Positions 27,001-38,939 of a stretch of DNA of 64,000 bases are shown in pieces. Below the pieces are notes generated by a model. That model saw nothing but the letters and a program-made list of their open reading frames with translations, had not been told where the DNA came from and made no database searches. The stretch spans positions 34,237,105-34,301,104 of the forward strand of contig OX578278.1 in assembly GCA_951217055.1 (NCBI GenBank). Direction: 5' to 3'. The number at the start of each line of letters is the position of its first letter. Position 1 is the first letter of the stretch. Position numbers and translations under genes: made by a program. Origin of the DNA: Gerris lacustris (taxonomy: Eukaryota > Arthropoda > Insecta > Hemiptera > Gerridae).

Positions 27001-30000
27001 GAGTTGCAGCCTCAGTGCAAAATCAACGATTCCTTTTAAAAAGTTAAATATCCTACATTTTCTCACATTTTCCTTGTTCATGTATGAAAATTTAATGTTT
27101 TAAAATTTTAGACCTAACAGTATAAAACAAAACTAGGTATAATATGTATATATAATTCTATGGAAATATTGTCAAAAGTTTTGTTGTGAATAGAAAGATC
27201 ACTAGATAAAACCCGGTTTTGAAAACTTTTTTTTTTAATAATTAAGTGGCCAAATTTTTACCCCAACTGTGTCAAGAATGAATTCAAATAAAATATTTAG
27301 TAATTATCAATAAACTTTAAAGGTAGTCTCTTAAAGTCTTCAAGGCTTTTTATTTTTTAAAAAATTTAGTTCCACCAAATTATACCTACGATAATACTAT
27401 GATGTAATAGATTTTTAGAAGAATTTAGTATAGGGGTTCCTGGTAAAATTTATTAGTTGTGATAACATTTCTAAATCATTTATAATTTGTTCATTTAATA
27501 TTGGTAAAGTCACATAAGAAATCATGTGGTACAGATAGATCATTAACTTCTCACTTCTTCAGCTCTTTACACTGCAAAGATTTTCCCACTTAATATCTGT
27601 CTTTAGTCTTTTTCTTTTCTTATTTGATGATTCCCACCTGCATCTGGGACACCCCTGGGTCTCTGTCCTTCTGGACATGCATGTGGTGTCATGCATTGGT
27701 ACGTTCTTTTTGATAATCTTATCACATTGTCAAACCAGCAGAACTGAAGTAGTTTAATATGAGTTCAGGGACACCTGTATTATGAAAAATAGATCAATTT
27801 AATTGAAGTTTTTCCAGGAATCCCAAACTAATAGTAAATGAAGTTAAGGAACTTTTCATTTCTTTTTCACTTTAAAATTAAATATTCTTATTTTTTTATC
27901 TAAATTAATCTAATCTTTCAGTTACTCACATTTTTTTTTTTTTAAGTTTTACATTCAAAGTTCAACAAAAACCCACTCATTTAAACATTGATTTAATAGA
28001 AAGAAAATTAATATTTTTATACAATGTGATGTTTTGGTTTATACAATTGCAGTTTATATACTTGTATTAACATGTTTTTTTGTTTTGCTGTCAACAGCTG
28101 AGAGATGAAAGCAGTGGGTGGAGGTCTGGAGGGAGTGACGGCAGCCCTACACATATGAGTGGCAGCCCACGTCCTAACACACCTGCTTTCCCTGTATACC
28201 CGAGAACACCATACAGCAACAATTCAACCCTCTCCCATTCAAACAACTTCGACACACTACCGCCTAAGAGTCCTACTATATCCAGGTACTTCAAATTTAC
28301 TTTATAATTATTATTTTGACTTACTTTATCTATTGAACCAAAATCATGACCCCCTTCACATAGCCGCCATGGTTGCGTCACCAGCTCAGAAATAGCAATT
28401 ATATAGGCTCTTTCAGTCTTGGTGGTGGGGCCACCCAATTTTAAAATTAACATGGGACCAACAATTAGCTAATTACAACCTACCACCTAAATTTTATCGA
28501 TCTGTAGTTTTTAAGATATGTTGGACAGACATGAGACCAAAGATGTTCCCTGATGTCTGAAATGGATTTCTGTCCAGGAATTATTGAATTCAAAAGCATA
28601 AAACATATTGGTGTTTAGAATGATCACAATGCTCATGCTTCAGTTAGCTTTGTAGCAAAAATAAAAATTATCTATAAATTGTTTATAAGTTAGGAACAAG
28701 GATAATGTTCACTTGTTTTCTCTACAAGGAAATTAATTTTTTAAATTGAATAATACTTAAATACTTACTTAAATTAAATGAAGTTATGTTCTAGGAGAAA
28801 TTGTTAAAAGGCCTGAAGATGCCTCAAATAGGAGGTGAAATATAGCCAAAACCAAATTAATTGAATTTATTAATACCCTAAAGACCTGATTAAGAATAAG
28901 CATAGTAAAAGAAATTAAAGGTAATATACTACGAATATGACAAATTTTGAAGTATTTGTTGAATTTTTAATTTAATTTCATTCAACCATTCTTCAACATA
29001 CACTCCTGATTATACTCCATTACTTCAGCAACCTGTTTCTACATCTTGCTTCTATAGCACTTTATTTTGTTACACCATTAGCTATGTTGTCTTACTGTCT
29101 TTCTTTTCATGTCAGTGGTTCTGATGAATCTTATCGTATAACAATAGAAGTGTATTTAATTAACAATTGTTAATTAACTCTTTTATTGAAAATAATAAAA
29201 GTTTGACTTATTAAATATGTAAAAGAAAACAAATATATGTCTTATTTTTTACTGTTTACACTGCTTGTTCTGCTGTCCTGTTTGACTTAAGGTGGTAGGG
29301 GGCAATAGTTTAAATACTTATACTGTTAGCCTGAAGGAATCTCTTGAAGGTTTTAGAGGTAAACTGGAGCTCGTTGTTAGACATTAGGGTAATCCAGAGA
29401 TTCCAAAAAGCTTCTTTAATTTATTAATGCACTACTAAGATGTGGAGATTTTTTTTATAGGAAACTAGCTTTCACCCCGCGCTCCACGTGGGGCTCATGC
29501 TAGGTATTAGTTGGCTATGTTTCCTATAATCATGTAGGCCTAGCAATTAAATTCCTAAAAAGTTTTGTTTCTAAAGCCTTCTAGGAATAAAATCAGGACT
29601 ACATTTATTATACATCAATTCCATTACTAAGAATATAATACTCTCCAAATCGTAGTTTTGAGTCTATCTTATATATTTAAAAAATAGCCAATAGAAACTA
29701 AGTAGTATAGTAATAACTAACAATGCAAAATGAAAGGTAAAATAAATGAGAAAATAAACGTAGACAAAACCAATTAGACTGGGAAGTCATTGAACAATCA
29801 TCAACCATGATGGTGCATTAATTTAATTACCAGTATCTTCTCTAAATACGGCAGTTGCACCAGTAAATAATTAATAACTCTAGTTCTAGTACAATTTAAT
29901 AAAAATAAAAGTGAATTAGTATGAGGTTTAAGCAACCCAATCAGAAATTAAATCGGTCAACAATTGCGGACGCCATAAGCGCTCAAAGCCAAATTTCTTT

Positions 30001-33000
30001 AAAAAAAAAAAGAAGACAATTTAGGCATATTAAAGGTAGAACCGATGGAGGTACGACAAAAAGTCATAGGACCAAAGTTGTAGATCTTTTAAAATCAGTT
30101 ACCGCTGGCGAAATCAGCTTGTTGATACGACTTTCCGTTTACCCACAATTAGCCTCCAAAATAACTTTAAAATACTTCCGCCATCTTTAACTTTTTAGTG
30201 GGGGTGGGGGATATATTTTTTTTAACTTTTCGGATTTTTCCAATCTGCTTGGGCCAATAACGCAAAAACCACAAGTCTCTAGCTGGTCTAGAAATACCCA
30301 AACATTTTGAATAGCGAGTCTGTGGGGTTTGGTTACGGTGGGTCAACCTAATTTTTTTAGGTTATGTTTTTTATAAAATTGTTAATAACTTTGGTTCTAC
30401 TGAATATTTTTAGATGAAACCAAGCCTACCAATTGCGCAACATGTTTGCGCTCACCTCTGAAAAAAATTAATCGATTTCATTTAGCCAGTTTTATGCCTA
30501 TAAAGTTTGACTGTGGAGACAGACTTACACACATTCACAAAAAAAGTTAAGGCCGGATTCGGTTTTCGAAAAGTGTAAAATGAAAAAGTATCCAAAAAAT
30601 GTTCAATACAGACAAAACTTTAATTTTATATATTTATATATAGATACTTTGAGCCACTTTGAGTAGGAGTCAACTACAGTAAATTAATACTGTTCCGCTT
30701 CGTGCCCTGTAGAATCAGTACTTTGAAAGCTGTGTCGCTTTTTCCATAAGTGAGATTATTTCAAGCTACCAATAAGATTTAATGTTTACTTAACAATTAT
30801 GATATCATTCCAAGATAAGGTTAAGAAGAAAATCTAATATTTAGTGCAAAGAAGAGTTTTTAATTTAATTTTTTCAAGTGTTGATTGATCATATTTATTA
30901 CTATAAGAATATTATAACACATTTAATTTGCCTTTTGAAGAATATTTAAAAGAGCACTAACTTGAATGCAACTAACTAACATCTGTAGTATTTAAATGTT
31001 GTGATTTAGGATTTAGTTAATGTTCGAGTATTTAAATGTTGTGAATTTCTTACTTTGATGATGTTTTTATTTAAATATTTAAATGTGATTTATGATTAAC
31101 CCTAGAAAGCTAAATGTACGTAAAAATTACATACAGTTTTAGTTAAATGTGATTCACAGATAAACTGTAAACCACACAATCTCCACTGTCTAGCAGTGCT
31201 TCATCTAGAATCTAGACCTTCCCGTAGCAGTACATACTCACTTTAGTTTAACCCGATGCGTTAGTGAGGATTGACAATTATTTTTCATGAAGTCACCATG
31301 TAAATATTACGTATGGTTAGTCTTAACGTAGTATAAATGTCTACTAATAAACATAATAAACAAATACAAAAAATAATAAATAAACACAAAAAATAATAAT
31401 TAAAACAAAAACAATAAAAATAAATAATTAAAAGCAAAATAATAATAACAAAATCAAAATAAAATAATAATAATACAAATAATAAAAATTCGATTAATAC
31501 ATAAGAGTTTGGGCTTGTTAAATTTCAATAGAAATGTAATTAATTAATAAATGAACACGATAAACACATAAGTAATAAATAAACACCTATAAAATATAAA
31601 TAATAAATAAAAATAGGAAATTTTTGCAAAATAGTAACTTAGATTCGTGGTTAGTTAAGCGCCGAAAAAATAAGGTTAGCTTTGCAGGGTTAAGACATAA
31701 TTTAGTACAGGGGTCTCCGATCTTTTTGATTAAAGACAGTCCTTAGTGGGCCGGATGAAGTAAGCAACATTCAGCTATCACAATTCACTATGGTAGAGAA
31801 TATAGATAATAAGCTCATAAACCATATTCATTTTAGCCATACAAAACTTATATAAAACTGGTGCTGATCTTTTTTAATGTTTGAAATGGCATTTGATTAT
31901 GGAGAACATAACTTTACACTGTTTAGGTTCATTTGTTAACTTCTTTTGTGAGCCGGCTGACCGAATGAAACGTCTCTGGCCCACGATCCATAGTTTGGAG
32001 ACCCCTGGTTTAGTAGAACAAATGTGTATAAATGATTTTATTGCAAATTTTTAATTAAATCTGTTACCTATTTGGTGTTAAATGTTATGTTAGAGAATTT
32101 ATTAAAGAAAACAATGTTATCAATTTACATAAAATTTTGGTGAATTATTATTTTGTAAGCAAATTCTATTTGTTTTTAATGGTACACTGTTTATTTTTAG
32201 GAAAGAATGGTCATCATCACTTGAAGGGACTCTAACCCGGGAACATTCTACTGTTAGCTCACTGCGAGGATACGAAAGCTCTGACAATCAACACTGTCCT
32301 AAGGTTTGATTCATTTAATTGATTTTCCATGTTCTAATCTGTAAATTATTTCAATTGTGATTATGTAAGCAAGGTAGGCATGTCAATTTATTGTCAAACC
32401 ACAATAGCGAATGTTCTTTATAGACATTTCAACCATCTTAATTGGACCTAATCAGCATTTCAGTTCCTGTTGATCATCTAATGGTACATTCACTATGAGA
32501 AATTTTCTTAAGTCTTAGCTAAAACAATCAACTAAATGTTTAAACTCACAGAGCAAACTAGATTGAAGTAATAACACAAATTGTTTTTCCAAACAAGAGA
32601 AACAATTTGTGTTATTCCTTGAGATGACCTCCATAATGTTTTTCTAACATCTAACAAATTTGATTGGTTTATTGTCAAGAAACCAAAATGACTTACACTT
32701 AATACTAACTTGTTTCAGCCTCTATATTATCATCAGTGTATATAGTACATAAAAATACTCTTTATAAGGATGAAGGATCTTAACATATTTTGTATTGAGG
32801 AGTATATGGTGGTGAGAAGGGAGCCAGTGTAGTAGTACTGCTTTTCCCATCTGCTCAACCATCTATGAATTGAGGGTGGAACAAGGTCATGGGTTTGAAC
32901 TAATGCCTTGGGGCACTGATTTGTATGAAGCTCCATATTCCCTTCAGCGGTACATTGGTGTGTGAAATTACAGGAATTCTTTAACGCGGGATTAGTAGAA

Positions 33001-36000
33001 TAGGTCCAAATAAGGGCCTAATTACTAGGTTTGAACAAGTGGTTCATCCTCGCCGGGTAACATTTGTCTTTTATGGATGGTGAGGGGCTGTTAAAAGAAA
33101 TCTATAGGTAGAGGTGGGTGGGTACACATGAGCATTTTATGTACAAGGGGATTATAAAAATTCTATTGATGGATTATTCCAGGGAAATTACCTAGTGCAG
33201 CACACTAATCCCACATGCCAGCATAAATACCACACACATTATAAATTATTATAATTAAACAAATAAAAAGAACTATGAATCCAAGAATGAAATTAAAAAT
33301 CTGGCAGTAGAAATAACTTAGTTCATCTACATTTTATTTGAAACTTTAGGATTTTTGTGTAATTAGGATCAACCTATTGAGCTATAAAGTGAACTATTAC
33401 ATTTACTGAACTTAATTATGTAAATGGTTGTTATTATTTATTTTTTTTTTTTTTATTTTAATATTATAAATAATCATAACAGAGGGGATATTGGATATTA
33501 TTGCTTTGTGTGTTTAAAAAATTTTAACATGTCCATCTTTATGCTTTTGCCACAGATATGTAGAACCTTTATGTTATTCAAAGTGAAACTCTATGATTCT
33601 TGAGAAAAGATAGTATGTGAATCTTAAATTATCTGTTTGTAGTTGGTTAGTTAAAATAGTTGGCCCTTTAAATAAAAATAAATTTAAGGTCTTTTAATGT
33701 TAAGTATTTATTATCCTGAAATAAATCAATTAAAACTAGAAGGGATCAACACGCAATAAAATAAATGATTTCACATTTGATATCAAAGATCTATTGTGTT
33801 GTACAGAGTCCTCTTACGAATGGATCAGTTAATGGAATAGGAGGTGGATCACCTAGCCCTACAGTGTACTATGGACACTCTAGGCGAAGCTCTATTCATT
33901 CAAATGGAGAACCACCAACAGAAGTATCACCAGCTCATGTTAAATTTGTAAGAGATACTTCACGCTACTGGTACAAGCCAACCATCTCAAGAGAAGAAGG
34001 TAATTATTAATATTATTCTTGTAACATTTTATTGTTGCAACAATATTAATTAAACTCAAGTTTTAATAACAATAATAAAATTATTTAATAATAAAAAAAA
34101 AAATATGTAGAAGCTTATATTATTTTTCCTTTTCAGCTATATCACTGCTGCGAGATCGTTCACCAGGTACATTTGTAGTTCGAGACAGTAATTCGTTCCC
34201 AGGTGCATTCGGCCTTGCATTAAAAGTAGCTACACCACCACCTGGAACTAGACCTACTGGTGACCCATCCAGCGAACTTGTTAGACATTTCCTTATAGAA
34301 CCTACATCTAGAGGTGTAAAACTTAAGGGCTGCCAAAATGAACCAGTCTTCAGTAAGTACTCAAACATCATAGCCTTGTATAATTAATTAGTTATCAATG
34401 GAAGAGCTTACTATTCTTCTTTTTTTACATAATAATAATTATTGTTGATCTTCAAATATCGGAGGTAATCTCTTTTTTTAATAATAACTTACTAACAATG
34501 CAGTATTAATAATTGTTTATTATATAAAATGAGTTATAATATCAAAAAAATGAAATGGTCAAAAAAGGAATCCTTTTATTGAAAAGTTTTATTAATATTC
34601 ATGTTTTATCTTCAATTTAATATTTTGCTTCCGAGCTTACCAAAGGTAACGGAAGCATTCTGTTCACTTTTGAGAACGAAAAACTTTTATGCCTCCTATT
34701 TTAAAAATTCCAAGACAGAAATCCGTTTCAGACATCAGGGAACATTTTTTGTCTCTTGTCTGTCTGTCTGTCAGTCTGTGTGTCCGCGAATTATGGAACG
34801 TGCGACGATAACTTGAGTAAATGTCGACCAATTTTGATGAAATTTGGTAGACATGTTCATTTTACCAATACCCAGGACGAGTTCGTTGGACAACGTTATC
34901 CGTCCTAGGGTTCACGAGCAACTCGTGTAAACGTGAACTTCAAATTTAAAATTGGAATTTTAGGTCGGGAAAATAATCTAACTTCATCTATTCAATGAGA
35001 CAAACATTTTTTACAAATACAATTTTTTAGTAAAACCAACAGCGACACCGTTATGAAGTGTTAAAGATCGCTAAAACTATTAATAGTTTTTATACAATAA
35101 ACAATATAACAATAATTTTAATATGAATATAAGTTGTAAATTGTACCCTGTATTAATCTTTATTAGTCTAGTCTTAAGGATCCAAAAAAGACTTTTTTGG
35201 ATCCTTAAGACTAGACTAATAATAATTTTAATGTTAATATAACAATAAAGTACATGATAGGATGCGAGGAAGCTATGTGCCACTCTAATTGGCAGTCTAT
35301 TTTCTATCAAATGATAGTTAATTTTATTTAACATTGAATGTGAGTCAATGAAATATATACCATTGATCCATAAGAAGAATTCAATAGTGTTCTATTTTGA
35401 GAGAATTCAGAGGAAAAACGAAGGACACATTAGGTGAAAAAACACATCGAGGAAAATAACAATATTAAGATAAAAATTATCGGAGTTGGAAGTGCCACAG
35501 CTTCTCCCCTCCTCAGAAGCAGTTTCAAAGTTCTTTCATCTCGGCTTTGTATGCTAGTTTGAGACAGTTTAACACTCAGTTTTCCTGTTTCTTCATGTCA
35601 GGAATATCTTATCTTATTTGTTAATGTCAAGGAGATCCCTTCATAAGTCGGGGTGAGCAATAGTTTCAACCACAATGAGCATGAGACATTGTAAAAAATT
35701 AATGGTTATTTTCTTTAAAATTTTATATTATCATGACTATTAATTTTAGCTCAAACCTCACACATTCCTGAAGAATACTAATTAATAAGCAGAACATTTT
35801 TGGAGTTGGAGGTGACACACGTATAAAATGTAAAACCAAAGCTTGTGTGTGGCACACCTATTGTATGAATTCGGTTAATTATAAGATGCGTTTAATTGCT
35901 TAAGTCCCTGTGTTCTGCTCATTATATTATCTAGTCTAAGAATAATCCAATTATATTATTATATTTTAGATTCCTTTGGTTAGCTGTAAAATTATAATGA

Positions 36001-37958
36001 AAAAATTAATTTACCTCTAATTCAAAATTCCATGCCTTTATTAATTCTACTTTAATTTATATTGATAGGTTTTATTTATTTGTATGTAGGTTCTATTTTT
36101 ATTTTTAGGTTGTTTGTTAGATTCTTTAGAGTATTAAGTAACAAATTAATATTAACCTAATATATTCTTGTTTCAGGTTCACTGTCAGCACTTGTATATC
36201 AGCATTCAGTTACACCGTTAGCTCTACCCTGTCGCTTATTTCTTCCTGAGACAGACCTCAGATTAAGCAATGAACCTGCTCAGAGCACTGCTCACATGCT
36301 TCTCACTCAGGGTGCAGGTATGTCCAGTTAATTTTTGGCAATTGTTTTATTGAAATAATCTATTCTTGGTTCCAAAAGGTATAGTCCAGGAGATAGCGTA
36401 CATAAAAGTGACTGACTAACATAAAGCTAGAATTTTGTTTATGAGTTAATTTTTTGGTGTCTTCCAAGAATATGTGGTTGGCAATTTTTGTCTGCAGAGC
36501 ATAATTTGGCCATTAGGTGTTAAAAAAAACAGACCGGTGAAGGGGGCCATGTCCCTCCTTTGTTGGTAGACAATGTGATTTTCATGATCCTGAATAAAAA
36601 ATTAGTTAGTAGAACAAAAATAGTGTTGATCTTAGTTTGTCACTTGATAGGTGACAACTTTGATTCTGAGAAATATTTGACTAACTAACCCATTTTATGC
36701 TCACTATTCCCTGGACTATTCCATATTCTATAAGGATAATAGAAATATTAATTGAGGTCTATGAATCACAGCGGTTTAATTTATTTTTATTATTTTATAT
36801 TTTTAACTTATACATTTTTTTTTTTTTTGTATTCCTTTGGAAAGAAGGGGAAATTTAGAATTTTTGTAAACCACTATCAATAACACTCAAATAAGTATTT
36901 ATATTACTATAAACATTTTTAAAAAGAGGAGAGGAAGTAATGGTCTATTTTTGTTCAAGACTCATTTAACAATAGAGAATCATTATTCTGAAATTGTTAT
37001 AATTATTCATAAACTTTTATATTTGTTTCTTTGGTCCAAGAATTTATATTATTAATTTTGTTTCCAAAGTAATTTCTATTAATCTCTCTTTTTTAAACAT
37101 TTTTTAGTTAGTGGCTTATACAGCAGCCAAATATATGATGTTAGATAAAAAAATAAAATTGATAGCGACTTTATTGTAAACAAAAAGTTTAAAATAATAT
37201 TAATAATAATAACTTACTTACTTATAGTCACCTTACTTACCCTTGTCACCCTTACTTTACCTTGCGGAAAAACTGATAAATTTTATAGTCATAAAAGAGG
37301 CAATAAATTGTGGATTTTTCTTCATCTGCTTCTTGTCACATCTGCCCAACCATCAATGAATCAATGGCGGCATGAGATTGTGATCCCATGTCATGATGCT
37401 CTGATTTAAATTATGTGATACTCTGAAAGTATTGTTTAAAAATGGTATTATAACGTTATAGAATAGTCTGATTATGTTATATTATAAATTATTTACTTTA
37501 TAAGAGCACTTTTTAATTTATTTTTTATAACTAATTATTAGTGGTATTAATCTTTGACTTGGATAATATTATCCAACAAACGCCAGAATGGTGGATAAAA
37601 TTTGGTGTTGGAAAAGATAAATATATCTTTGACTTGGAAATGTCGAAGAAAGCTAGATATATTCTGTGAATGATGACCCATTCCATCAATTAAAATCAAT
37701 TACTTGATTTATTTGTTGTTTTGTTATAGCTTGCAACGTACTCTATCTGACTAGTGTTGAAACAGAAAGTTTGACTGGTCCTCAGGCTGTCAACAGAGCA
37801 GTTGAATGTTTCTTCTCTAGTCCTCCGACAGTGGCACCAGCAGTTGTACACTTTAAAGTCTCCTCTCAAGGTAATTATAGTAGTTATTATTAGTATAGTT
37901 ACTTTAATTTTGAATCATTTGAATAGAATTTCCTGTTAGGACTCCACAACTATGTTTA

Positions 37959-37989
<31 letters not shown>

Positions 37990-38904
37990 TAGTAATGTAG
38001 ATGTAGAGCCCTGACTTAATTTAAGTCAAAGTTCCCCTCAATATAATAATATTGTGAGCAACATTGACGGTCACAAAAATAATAATTCAATGTAATCCTT
38101 AATCTTTTCCATCAGATGGTCACATGGTATTCCATTTTGACATTTTTCTAATAATTATAACGATAAGACTTTTCACAATTTCGATGTACCTATTTTATTA
38201 AGTAGCAGTACTAAGAAATTGTAAAACAGTTGGCGACCCTCCAACTTTTAAGCATTCTACACAAACTTTCAGTAAGTTATTTTCTTGCATTTATGTGTTT
38301 CTCTTTTCAAGCCTAAATAACATTTTTTTTTAATTAAGAACAATTTGCAGACAAAGCTTTAATTTTATACATATATATCAATAAATATGAATTGTTTTAA
38401 ATTAACTGATTTAATAAGCCTTTGTTTAAATAATATGTTATAGTAAGTTGGTAATAATTATGTTATATATTGTTTAAAATATTTTATTTTTATCATAACA
38501 TTTTCCAGTACTTAAACTCTTTCTCTTTTCTAGCCTTTTTTAAAAATTTTGTTTAGCCAGTTTTGCGTTGATAAAATACTTACAAGCAGACATGAAAAAA
38601 GTAACTCTATAATGCTTGCTATCAGTTAGTTGAACTAATTAAACATAGGTTTAACTTATTGCTTATTGAAGCAATTGATTAAAAAGAGGTATTTGTAAGA
38701 AAAAAATACCTCAAGAGGTGCCTAGCAAACCTCACTAAAAAAATAAAGCTTTTTCTGCTGGATATGATGTTCAGGGTAACAATAGTAGTTTAGAAGAGAA
38801 TAATGAAAACGGAAGAACTTAGGGAGAAGGAGGGGAATTTAAGGGTAAGACTACGAAGATATGAGTAAACATAGCATGAAATTAAAAATAGCATTAACGA
38901 CTCA

Positions 38905-38939
<35 letters not shown>

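Larger units (their letters stand above)
28286..32200 (+). other. Tensin intron 3 in window
   Basis: It holds a repeat-like block (29455-30560), an AATAAA-rich low-complexity tract (31330-31620) and the hAT-like MITE at 31708-32007. Confidence 0.75.

Noticed and set aside
28091..28453. 120-codon minus-strand frame
   Set aside because: Antisense over tensin exon 3 and running into the intron; no domain.
29921..30190. 89-codon Lys/Arg-rich plus frame
   Set aside because: Inside an interspersed-repeat block in tensin intron 3; no domain or splice sites.
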